Origin: Pseudoneurospora amorphoporcata
Taxonomy: Eukaryota > Ascomycota > Sordariomycetes > Sordariales > Sordariaceae
Length of the DNA: 64,000 nt
Assembly: GCA_033297205.1 (NCBI GenBank)
Contig: MU859216.1
Coordinates: 22,337 to 86,336 of the forward strand
Reading direction: 5' to 3'
The notes beneath the pieces are model-generated. The model was not told where the DNA came from. It saw only the letters and a program-made list of their open reading frames with translations, and ran no database searches. Position 1 is the stretch's first letter. Each line of letters begins with the position of its first letter. This document shows, one piece after another, positions 21,981 through 32,880 of this stretch. A program made the translations under genes and the position numbers.

Positions 21981-24900
21981 ATGTCGATCGATTTCCCCAA
22001 GGAAGAGGAAAACACCATCGAGAGATGGCGCGAGATCAAGGCCTTTGAGACCCAGGTCGAGCTGTCCAAGGGCAACCCTCTCTACACCTTCTACGATGGC
22101 CCTCCCTTCGCGACCGGCCTCCCCCACTACGGCCACTTGCTGGCCTCCACCATCAAGGACATCATCCCCCGCTACTGGTCCATGAAGGGCTTCCACGTCG
22201 AGCGCCGCTTCGGCTGGGACACCCACGGCCTGCCCATCGAGCACGAGATCGACAAGAAACTGGGCATCTCGGGCAAGGCCGCCGTCATGGACATGGGCCT
22301 CGAAAAGTACAACGCCGAGTGCCGGTCCATCGTCATGCGGTACCGTGAGGAGTGGCGCCACACGGTCGAGCGTCTCGGCCGCTGGATCGACTTCGACAAC
22401 GACTACAAGACCATGGACCCGACCTTCATGGAGTCCGAGTGGTGGGTCTTCAAGCAGCTCTTCGACAAGGGCCAGGTCTACCGTGGCTACCGCGTCATGC
22501 CCTACTCGACCGCCCTCACCACCGCCCTCTCCAACTTCGAGGCCAACCAGAACTACCAGGACGTCACCGATCCCGCCGTCGTCGTCGCCTTCCCCTTGAT
22601 CGAGGACCCTAACACCTGCCTCCTGGCCTGGACCACCACGCCATGGACCCTGCCCTCCCACACCGGCCTGGCCGCCCACCCCGACTTCGAATACGTCAAG
22701 ATCGCCGATGAGAAGACCGGAAAGAACTACATCCTCCTCGAGAAGCTCCTGACGACCCTCTACAAGGACCCCAAGAAGGCCAAGTTCAAGGTGCTCGACA
22801 AGATCAAGGGCAAGGACATGCTCGGCTGGAAGTACGAGCCCCCCTTCAACTACTTCTACGACGAGTACAAGGACGTCGCCTTCAAGGTCCTCAACGCTAC
22901 CTACGTCACCGACGACAGCGGTACCGGTATCGTCCACCAGGCCCCCGCCTTCGGTGAGGACGATTACAACGTGGCCGTCGAGGCTGGTATCGTCACCGAG
23001 AAGCGTCCTCCTCCCGACCCGGTCACCGAGACTGGTCACTACACTGACCGTGTCTCCGACTTCGCCGGTATGCAGGTCAAGGAGGCCGACAAGCACATCA
23101 TCAAGCACCTCAAGAACGCCGGCAAGCTCGTCGTCGAGTCCCAGCTCAAGCATTCGTACCCCATGTGCTACCGCTCCGACAAGCCCCTCATCTACAAGGC
23201 CGTCCCCTCGTGGTTCATCCGCATCCCCGACATCATCCCCCAGATGTTGAAGAACATTGAGGGCTCCCACTGGGTCCCGTCCTTCGTCAAGGAGAAGCGT
23301 TTCGCCAGCTGGATCGCCAACGCCCGCGACTGGAACGTCTCCCGTAACAGGTACTGGGGTACTCCCATCCCTCTGTGGATGAGCGACGACGGCGAGGAGA
23401 TTGTCTGCATCGGCAGCATCGAGGAGCTCAAGGAGCTTTCCGGCTACGAGGGCGACATCACCGATCTCCACCGTGACAAGATCGACCACATCACCATCCC
23501 CAGCAAGCAGGGCAAGGGTGTCCTCAAGCGTGTCGAGGAGGTCTTTGACTGCTGGTTCGAGTCTGGTTCCATGCCCTACGCCTCCCAGCACTACCCCTTC
23601 GAAAACGTCGAGAAGTTCGAGAAGTCCTTCCCCGGTGATTTCATTGCCGAGGGTCTCGACCAGACCCGCGGTTGGTTCTACACCCTTCTTGTCTTGGGTA
23701 CCCACCTCTTTGGTGTCTCTCCCTTCAAGAACTGCGTCGTCAACGGTATCGTCCTTGCTGAGGATGGCAAGAAGATGTCCAAGCGTCTCAAGAACTACCC
23801 CGACCCTACCCTTGTCATGACCAAGTACGGTTCCGATGCCCTCCGTCTCTACCTCATCAACTCTCCTGTTGTGCGTGCTGAGCCCCTCCGCTTCAAGGAG
23901 GCCGGTGTCAAGGAGGTCGTTGCCAAGGTTCTCCTTCCTCTGTGGAACTCTTACAAGTTCTTTGAGGGCCAGGTTGCTCTCCTCAAGAAGGTTGAGAACG
24001 TCGATTACATGTTTGACCCCGAGATGGAGTCTTCCAACGAGAATGTCATGGACAAGTGGATTCTTGCTTCGTGCCAGTCTCTGCTTGAGTTTGTCAACGA
24101 GGAGATGAAGGGTATGTCTTTTTTTTCGTCTTCTGCTAAAATCCATGCTAACAAATGTCAGGTTACCGCCTTTACACCGTCGTCCCTCGCCTTCTCGAGC
24201 TCATCGACAACACCACCAACTGGTACATTCGCTTCAACCGCAAGCGTCTCAAGGGCGAGAACGGTCTCAACGACACCCTCCACGCTCTCAATACCCTCTT
24301 CGAGGTCCTCTTCACCCTCTGCCGCGGCCTCGCCCCCTTCACCCCCTTCCTCACCGATACCATCTACCTCAAGCTCCTCCCGCACATTCCCAAGGAGCTC
24401 CAGGCCAAGGATCCCCGCTCTGTGCATTTCCTCCCCTTCCCCGAGGTCCGCAAGGAGCTCTACAACCCCGACGTCGAGCGCCGCGTACAGCGCATGCAAA
24501 AGGTCATTGAGCTCGCCCGCTACTCGCGCGAGAAGCGCTCCGTCGGCCTCAAGCAGCCGCTCAAGACCCTCGTCGTCATCCACCACGACGAGCAGTACTT
24601 GGCCGACATCGAGTCGCTCAAGGGCTACATCACCGAGGAGCTCAACGTGCGCGATCTCGTGCTCACCTCGGACGAAGCCAAGCATGGCGTGCAATATTCC
24701 GTCTCGGCCGACTGGCCCGTTCTCGGCAAGAAGCTCAAGAAGGACATGGGCCGCGTCAAGAAGGCTTTGCCCTCGGTCACCTCGGACGAAGTCCAGGGCT
24801 ACGTCCAAACGGGTAAGCTCGTGGTCGACGGCATCACGCTCGAGGCCGGCGACCTGGTCGTCAAGCGCGGCCTCAAGGAGGACGACTCGTCTAAGAACCT

Positions 24901-25270
24901 CGAGACCAACACCGATAACGACGTGCTCACCATTTTGGACGCGGAGATCTACCCCGGCTTGGCCGAGGAGGGCCTCGCTCGCGAGATCATTAATCGTGTG
25001 CAGAGACTGCGCAAGAAGGCCGGTCTTCAGCCCACGGACGATATCAAGATGGAGTACAAGGTCACGGCCGACCCGGAGGAGACGGGCATCGAGAAGGTGT
25101 TTGATACGCAGATGGGCATGATTGAGAAGGCGCTCAGGAGGCCGTTGGATAAACATGAGGTTACGCATATTGAGGGCAAGATTCCGGACGAGAAGGAGGA
25201 GGGGATCATTATGGAGGAGGAGCAGGAGGTTGGCAAGGCGACGTTTTTGTTGAGGTTGTTGAAGCTTTAG
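21981..25270 (+). CDS. ILS1: Isoleucyl-tRNA synthetase, cytoplasmic
   Basis: Exons 21981-24111 and 24162-25270 encode 1079 residues, the usual length of cytosolic eukaryotic IleRS. The 50-bp intron has donor GTATGT, branch GCTAAC and acceptor TCAG, and splits a Gly codon in EEMKGYRLYTV. The class Ia signatures are HYGH at residues 49-52 (HIGH motif) and KMSKR at 598-602. The editing-domain segment GTGIVHQAPAFGEDDYNVA and the FESGSMPYA and DQTRGWFYTLLVLG motifs are also present. The enzyme charges tRNA-Ile and edits mischarged Val in the cytosol. No mitochondrial targeting sequence is visible: the N-terminus is MSIDFPKEEENTIERWREI. Coding GC3 is markedly higher than in neighbours, consistent with high expression. 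Expected regulation is general amino acid control, but I did not pinpoint a site. Confidence 0.97.
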
Positions 25271-25583
25271 ACTTTGACCATGAATGGTATGAAAAGGGCT
25301 TGGGAGAGGGAGAGAAGTAGATGTGGGAAAAAGTTTTAGAAAGAAAGAAAGCGAGTCGAAATATGTGTGGGATGATGAAATGTTTCAAAAAAGATTTTCC
25401 TGTTACCTAGTTGAATGTCCTATGCTCATGGATGTGGATGATGCGTGATGGCTGGCCTACAAGCCCCAAAGGAGTACCATCAGATGTAGACGGTAGACAA
25501 ACTATGATATTATGTATATACTGTTATCTTTATTTGTCTTCTGTGTAGGTACAGTTACACATCGACTGGTCTAAGTATGTGGT
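25271..25583. other. Intergenic spacer between convergent 3' ends
   Basis: 313 bp between the IleRS stop and the third exon of the CX9C microgene. It is A-rich and T-rich 3' UTR-like DNA with no frame of note. Confidence 0.5.
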
Positions 25584-25641
25584 CTAGACCTTCTTAGCTG
25601 CCAACTGTGTGTGGTGTGTGTGTGACATGTGTTAGCTTTTC

Positions 25642-25674
<33 letters not shown>

Positions 25675-26047
25675 CAAGCAAAAGCTGAGTGAGTGCCAAA
25701 GTTACTCTAGAGAGACATACATACCAAGTAACAATTCTTCAAGCGCAAAAACTCGTTGGCGCACAAGTCTTTGTGCACAGAGTTGTAATCGGCTAGGATG
25801 CATTTGCCGTAGGCGGCCGACTGTGAGGTTGGTTGGTTCATATGAGTTTTGTGTAAGGGAGGGGGAAGTCATGATTCGTGAGGGAGGGGTGACAGTTGGG
25901 ACGGAGACGGGACTTGGTTGCTGGCTGGCTGGGAATAGCTTCTGTTAAGTGACTTTGACTTACCTCGGCAGAGCACTTGGACACTGCGGAAGCGAACCGC
26001 TGGATTGGGCGGACGGTGGAGGAGGTGGTGGCTTTGGGGGGTTGCAT
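25584..26047 (-). CDS. Twin CX9C protein, NDUFAF8-like complex I assembly factor
   Basis: Three exons: 26047-25964, 25820-25725 and 25604-25584, 66 residues. The introns are 143 and 120 bp, both phase 0, with GTAAGT and GTATGT donors and CACAG acceptors; intron 2 has a GCTAAC branch and a 30-base homopolymer (25645-25674). The protein is a CHCH domain: CSAESAAYGKC and CANEFLRLKNC are two exact CX9C motifs, and it ends CYLLAAKKV. The order AE-SAAYG-K-C, then KDLCANEF-x-L, then C-x(3)-AAKK matches human NDUFAF8 (C17orf89), the small partner of NDUFAF5 in complex I assembly. Such proteins enter the intermembrane space through Mia40, although NDUFAF8 acts at the matrix side. Without splicing, exon 2 would end in VCMSL and lose the conserved AAKK end. 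It is head-to-head with the Sfi1-like gene. Confidence 0.85.
25645..25674. repeat. 30-base T homopolymer inside an intron
   Basis: An uninterrupted run of 30 T on the + strand (A on the coding strand) lies inside intron 2 of the CX9C microgene, about 30 bp on the exon-2 side of the GCTAAC branch site. Runs like this are prone to length error in sequencing. Confidence 0.9.
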
Positions 26048-27078
26048 AATGGGCTAGGTACTTTGGAGTTTCGGATTGTACTGTGATCCTACCGAGGAGA
26101 GCTGGCCGTTCTGTTCTGGTCTGTTCTTGATGTGAGAGTTGATAGTAGCGTCGTGGAGGAAAGGCGATGAATGCTCGTGACGTTGGCGTCTTCATTTTGT
26201 CGTCGTTAGGTAATTGTTAGACAAGTACCTCACTTCAGGTTGAGGGGGCTGCAAGGCTGAGGTTCCCCTTCATCTGATGTGGTGTTGATGCGCTAGGTAC
26301 TGTGTAGCTTGCCTCTGGACCGATTTAGCAGCGGCGCGCGAAGCAGTGCGTCTAGTCTAATTGATACTTGGGTAACAATTACAGAAGTAAAATGAGGGGG
26401 TATTGTTAAGGTAGTATAATCACAGCCTGCACCTCACCTCCTGTTCACCAACGCTCTGCCTTCCCGTCCAGCAGGTTGCGCACGCGTCTCAATCGCATTG
26501 AGCTCAGGTTCCCGCTCCGCACTGCACGCAGTGAGTGGTTAGTTGCCCACCCGTTGCCCGTCCAGCGGTCGCATCTCACAGTCCCGTCGTGTTTGTCTCC
26601 TCCATCCACATAAGGTAATCTCTTTCCATGGCTCTTTTTGCTGCACGGCATCCATTTGCATCACCAACTCTCCACGCTCCGACGTCTCCCGCTCGCTTGC
26701 TTCGACGGGAAGAAGCAGCAATTGCTAAACCCTCGATCATCCTCCCGCGACCGTCCACTCGGCAGCTTTTGCGCAATTTGCTAGTCTAGTCGAAACCTCG
26801 GACCTCGCAGATAAAACGATAAACAAACCTTTGTGTCGGGCGATCGAAGGAGACAAGGTGGAATTGCGACACTGCCCGACGCCCTATCTACCTACCTACC
26901 TACGTCCTACACGTCCTATAAACCTAGCAGCAGACTACTAGGTACATTCTGCAAATCGCAAAGAAACAAAACCAACAACCACAACAGCCACCCACGAGGG
27001 CGCACCACCGTGCTTTGATCAGTACTCGGGGGTTACCATTTCCATAGTCATGCCTTCGAGGTGGCGGCGCCCTCTCAC
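26048..27078. promoter_or_regulatory. Shared divergent promoter of CX9C microgene and Sfi1-like gene
   Basis: 1031 bp between divergent start codons. CTAC repeats occur at 26886-26902. Short frames on both strands show no family. An out-of-frame ATG at 27050, 29 bp before the Sfi1-like start, opens a 73-codon frame and could act as an overlapping uORF. Confidence 0.45.
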
Positions 27079-30000
27079 ATGCCGCCTCCATCCTCTCTGC
27101 CCCTCCACCACCGAGATGGCAGGGCCGGGTTATCCTCTTTGCGACAACCTCAAGGTGCCAATATCAACACCAACAATGCCGGCCCCAACAACCCCAACGC
27201 CCACAGCAATGAGCCGTACTACTCTAATCAAGGTGCGCTTTACCCTCCTCCCCTACATACTGGCCTTCTAGTCTAGTCTTAGGCTATGCTAACCCCCAAC
27301 CCAAAACACAGACATCGAGCTCCTCCACGAAATCGTCACCCTCGCCGAGTCCATCCTCCCTTCCCTACCCGAGCGCGACCGCTTGCCGACCAACGCCCTC
27401 TTCCAAGCCGCCGAACAGATCCTCCCCGCCCACGGCTACCCAGATCCCGACCAGGCGCCCTCGCATATCACGCGGCTTATCTTTAAGATTGGGGGCCAGC
27501 GATGCGCGCCCAACTCGAGAGGGGAGACGTCACTGCTGGATCGGTTTCGAACCGTCTTAGCGGGCATGGGCATCATGTTGGAGTATGTGCCTAGTAGTCC
27601 GTTGGGGGGGAGTCGGGAGCAGTCGCCTGCCGGAGCTGTGACTGAAGCAAGAAGGAGGCTGGCGGCAGCGGATCGGTCCAGGTCGAGGAGCGTTTCCGTG
27701 TCGGGCAGGTCGCCGGCCGGGTTCTCGTCGGTTTTTAGTGAAGATGAGGACGACGTGACGGGCGGCGAACTGGATATCAAGTTGCGGCGGCTGCTGCCCA
27801 AGAGAAGACACAGTTCCGTTTCGAGACCGCTTGCGCTTGGAGGACTACCGATTCGGTCAAGGGCGCGGTCGGCGAGTTTCACGGATCCGAACGCCTTGCC
27901 GGGGGATGGCCTTGGGAACGAGAGGGCTAGGAAATTGGAAGCACTGGCGCAACAGCGGGAACAGCAGCAACGAGACAGGGAGCAGCTGTTGAACCGAAGG
28001 GGAAGGTCACCGGAGAAAGGCCAGGGGAGAAAAAGTCAATTGGCTTCAAGGTCCAAGAGCTCGATGCGAGGGGAATACGGCGATGATGGTCGACCTTTCC
28101 AACCGCACAACCCCGTACTGGACAAGGTCAGACACATCCCTCGTGTATTCGGGGCACCGCACCACTATGACAATGCCGCCGAGGTTGCCGCCGGCGCTTT
28201 ACCCGCATACGCCAGACCAAACAAAGAACGACCCCGTCCCATGTCCTTCTCCTCAGTAGGCGAAACCGACCTCAACCACAAATCCCCTCGAACCGATTTC
28301 TCCCAACTCGATCGCGCAACCAGCGACACCACCGTCAACACCAAAGACGAGCCCCTTCTGCCTAGCAGTCACCAACACCATGCCTTTACGCGCCCCCCAC
28401 CCTCTGACCCCGAATACCAAGAAGCAAAAGTGCGCATGTTCCGAACCGAAGACGACGTCTCGCTACTTCGCGACGCCTTCACATCCTGGCACGACCACTT
28501 CAACCGCCACCAGCGCGACCACGGCCACCTGCTTTCCCTCGCGACGCAAATCGACGACCAAGACATCAAGACCGAAGTCCTGGAGATATGGCGCGAGGAA
28601 GCGGTGGCTGTTGTCCAAGAGCGCGAGCGCCGCGAGGCCGAAGCCGAGTACGAGGCGTGGGTCGACAAGATGGAGCGGCGCGCTACGAGGGTGTACGAGG
28701 TTTTCACGATACAAAACATGCTGAATTTCTGGCAGGATCAAGCGCGCGAGGAGCTGGACCGGACCGCGGTCGCGAGACGGCATTTGGTCAGGAAAAGAGC
28801 GTTTGATGCCTGGAGGGCGCAGCATATCCAGGATGAGACCAAGGCGAGGAACTTTGTGCTTATTCATGCGCTGCAAAGGTGGACGGCCGTGGCGCTACAT
28901 CAGGAAGTGAGAAGGAACGTAGCCGAGCAGACGGAGGAGAGGGAGACGATCAGGGACGGGGTGATGCATTGGTATCGGCTGCAAAAGGGGAGGGTGGCGG
29001 ACGATTTTGCCGTGTTCAAGGCGATGAAGGGCGGTTTGGACCATTGGTTTACGAGGACCAAGGAGATGCAGGATGATCACGAGGTGGCCATTGCCCTGGA
29101 TGAGAGACTCCTTCTCGACGAGGCGGTTAATATCTGGCAAGAAGAGGCCGAGGATCTCAGGTACACCGGGCACGAGTGCAGAGTGCACAAGCTTACGCGG
29201 GACTGTCAGGCTATTCTGGCGAGTTGGCACGAGCAGAGTCGGCTGTTGCGAACACTTGGCAAGTTTCGCGCGGCTGACGAGCGCACGCTCAAGTGGAACT
29301 GTCTCGAACACTGGCGGGCAGAAGCCGAGTACGCCCGCCGAGACGGCCAGCTGGCTGACGCTGTGCTGCTTCTCAATCCCGTGGACACGTGGAGGTTGGA
29401 GCTGAAGCTCAAGTTATGGAATATCCGCGAAGACGAGGAAACACTCGAAGACACGTTAACTCATTGGTTCCTTGAGCAGCGTCTGGCCTTGTTCCAGCAC
29501 CATGCCGCTTCCACTAGCAAAAAATCCGTCCTTTCGACGTGGCTCTCCGCCACCGAGACCTCCGTTTCCATCCGCCAACACTCCGAGTCTGAAGCCGACT
29601 ACATGTACTCGGACGACCTCACCTCTCAGTGTCTGACAGTCTGGTTCAACGCGTCCAACGCCATCTTTACCCCGCGCCACAACGCCAACCTCATCTGCCT
29701 CTACCGCACCACCAAGCCGTGCCTAGACCGATGGCGCGAAGCCCTCGTCTCCTCCATCACCCGCAACACCTACTACCTCCGCAAGGCTTCCAAACAATCC
29801 AAGCGTTTCACTATCGCCTCCGTCTTGGACCGCTGGCCTTTTCTAGCCGAACAAGCCCGTCGCGAAAGGATGATGACATCCCTACGCTCCTTCCGCCGCT
29901 CCTACAAGATCTCGCTCGCTCAGTCGTGTCTAAACACGTGGTTCAACGCCCTGCTGGAGTCCGACGACTTGGCCTCTGACGCCGACTCTTTGCATCTGCA

Positions 30001-31666
30001 TCACAACCACTCGGACCTTTACGAAACCCTCTCCTACTGGACAACAATATCGAGTCGGGCGCAAGAGATAAGAGATATTGCCGCCGACGCCGAGCTGGAG
30101 GGCTATCTAGAGAACTGGATGGATAGCGCGGCGGAGATGAGAGAAGCGGAGATGGATGCCCAAGAATGGGAAGCCGAGGGGACGATGAAGAATTGTTTGC
30201 AGAGGTGGGAGCACGAAGCGCTGCATTTGGTTGCTAAGAGGAATGCGGTGAAGGCGCTGAGGGAGAGGGAAGAGCGGAGGATGGCGGTGGGGGTGTTGGA
30301 GGGGTGGTGGGCGGTTGTTAATCCCGGGGCTGTTAGAGAACGGGGGATGGGCATGGGAGAGTTTAGCATGCTTGATCCGCCCATGTCTACGCTGTTGAGT
30401 TCGAGGAGGAGTGTGATGAGGCAGATGGGGCGGTATCGGGATCGCGAAAGGGGAAGTGATACGACGGCAAACTTTGGCAATAGTGTAAGCCAGTGGTTTG
30501 TAAATTCGGAGCTTCCACCCGAACCGGCACGCGAGCGGGATAGGTCGACGTTTCTCTTTCCCCCAGCAGCAGCACCGAGTCGACAATCGGTCCAGCAGCT
30601 TCCTATACGATCTGCTCCCCCATTAGCATCAGCATCAGCATTATCAGCTGCCCAACAACCGCAGCCGCCAAAAGCACCAAAGGGTTATCAACCCTACCAC
30701 CCCAACCCAGACCCCCAGACTACTTCCTACTCCCGCCCAGCGAGTCGCACAGCAAGCCGGCCAGCTAGTAGACTCGCGGCTCCCACAATACCAGAAACGC
30801 CTATCGTTTCAGTTCCCGTCCAACAACCCACAGGCCGAAGCTCGGATATGCGTCCGACGAATCTTTCTGCTCGGCTGGTTAACGCTAGGAACAACCCTTC
30901 GAGCTCGTCGTTTCGGGCCAGTCAGACTTTAGCGGCCGAGGTTAGCAATTTAGGTCCTATGGACTTTGATGATGATGACGAGGAGGGGTCTTTTCTTCCT
31001 GATCTGGACGTCAACGATCCAGGGTTTATGAGCACGCCCAGTAGAGTTAGGCGGGCGCCGCCTTTGAGTCGTCACTCGCAGAGTCAACCTCCTGTCCATG
31101 CTACTACTGCTACTGCTGCTACTAGTGGGAATACTATCTTTGCCTCCCAACCGCAGTCGCAGTCGCAGTCGCAGTCGCAGTACGCTCCTCGCTCTCAGAG
31201 CCAGCACCAACAACAACAACAACCACCACCACCACCACCAGATGATCGCCCCTCAAGACCAGCACGACCAGAACGACCAGAACGACGACCAGAAAGTTCA
31301 TCAAGACAAGAAAGATTCAACGCCCGAAAATCCCTCTTTAACCGCCCTCTCGACCGTCCTTCATCCACAGCTCCTTTCTCAGGTTATCCCCCCTTCTCCG
31401 GACCCCCAACAGCCCCTTCCACCTCCGTCTCCGTCGGCACCAGCACCCCCTCGGCGATCCTGGCCAGTCCAAGGGAGAGAGAGCTGAGGAGGGTTTACGC
31501 TGCTGCAGAACAACAACCGGGCATCAATAATACGTCTGGGATCCTCAGAGGGGGGAGGGAGTGGACCGAACGAGAACGGGTAGACAACAACAACAACAAC
31601 AACAACAACAGAGAGAGGGGGGTGGTGTTTTTCAGTGATATTAGGGAGGAGAGCGCGGAGGGTTGA
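27079..31666 (+). CDS. SFI1: Sfi1-like centrin-binding spindle pole body protein
   Basis: Exons 27079-27232 and 27312-31666 encode 1502 residues. The 79-bp intron has donor GTGCGC, branch GCTAAC and acceptor CACAG, and splits an Asp codon (SNQ-DIELLHEIV). Residues ~52-160 are a conserved N-terminal domain (DIELLHEIVTLAESILP). Residues ~435-1050 are one long helix of about 20 or more Sfi1 repeats, each with a central Trp: for example FTSWHDHF, LNFWQDQA, FDAWRAQH, LQRWTAVA, LDHWFTRT, LDRWREAL, LNTWFNAL, LQRWEHEA. The C-terminal ~400 residues are disordered, with a Gln-Ser repeat (nt ~31154-31184) and an Asn run (~31588-31611). Sfi1 binds one centrin (Cdc31) per repeat and drives spindle pole body duplication. 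The start ATG at 27079 fits the frame fixed by the intron. Confidence 0.93.
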
Positions 31667-32113
31667 TTGATTTGGTGTTTTGTGTCTCTTCGGGGTCTTC
31701 GGGGTGGGGTGGGGTTGCTGAGACTGGTAGCTACGGTAGGTGTGGTAGGAGTGTTGAATGGATGTGGCATGTCTTTCGCAATCAATGTCCAGATGGATAT
31801 ACGTACGGTATTGAGTGTTGGATTGGATTGGATAGGAGGCTTTTAAGAAGCGGACAAAGGAACGAGAAAATAAGAAACAAGAAACAAGGAAGGAAACTTG
31901 GAAGCATGGCCTTGGCGTTGCTGGTCGGTTGTGAGGGCGGAAAGCGGAAAGCGGAAAGCGGAAACGGGGGAAGGTGTTCAAAAGCATCGTGTATAGCTGT
32001 TGGTGTTGGTCTATATTCCAGGTGTTCGCGTTCCTCTTTGGTAGTTGGTTAGTTGGGTGGTTAGTTAGTTAGTTGGTAGTTTGTTGATTACCTAGCTGTA
32101 GTGTTGGTAGTAC

Positions 32114-32190
32114 GGTACAGCAGGTACAGCAGGTACAGCAGGTACAGCAGGTACAGCAGGTACAGCAGGTACAGCAGGTACAGCAGGTAC
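32114..32190. repeat. GGTACAGCA minisatellite, about 8.5 copies
   Basis: Perfect 9-bp tandem units run for 77 bp and end at GGTAC. The unit is a multiple of three, so the minus strand would read a Tyr-Leu-Leu repeat if translated, but no start or gene context supports that. Confidence 0.95.
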
Positions 32191-32439
32191 TTACTCAGTC
32201 TACTACGTACGCATGCACGATACGTATGATACGTATGATGATATGGATATGATAGTTGGATAGTTGGATAGGCTACTACGTACGATATACCCTTGGGAAG
32301 AATAAACATTATAAATGGCGATGAATCACTACCTACCTCTACGCTTTCTATTTTAGTTCTAGCAGATCGGGATCCTAGAGGTAGATAGTCTACTTTGGGT
32401 TCTGCATACATACAACATCGATCGATGCATTGTGATAAT

Positions 32440-32880
32440 AATCGCCCAGTCAGTGACTTAGTATAGACAGTCCAATACTGGTTTATTTGTTAGCTCGAGA
32501 ATTCTCGTCAACCTTCCTAGACGTTTTACATATCTAATCGATCCGTTTCCTTCCATATCAAAAGCGTGATCTTACATTGTATATGCCATTTTGACTTTGG
32601 ATAATGCCTTTGTAATTCGTATTTAGCTATTATACTTTATCCTTGTGAGGGTTTAGTATAGTTTGGGATAGATGTAGTTTAGTATGTTAGGAGTATCGAG
32701 CTAACAAACAAATAAACTAGCATTAGATTGTAAAGTGGAATATAGTAAGCAGGTGAGCTGTTGTAGTTAGTCTTTTTAATCATTGTAAAAGATAAAGTTA
32801 ACTAATTAACCTAACTGCCGCCTGCTTTTAGAAAGAAGGGCAGTTAGTGTACGCATCCAAGCGTCGTCATTAGACATTTG
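32440..32880. repeat. AT-rich, TpA-dense tract, possible decayed repeat
   Basis: Dense TTAG/CTAA/TATA words with no open frame, unlike the flanks. Stem CTAACTGCC/GGCAGTTAG (32811-32819 and 32839-32847) lies at its right edge. The composition resembles RIP-mutated DNA, but no intact element or repeat partner is visible in the window. Confidence 0.35.
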
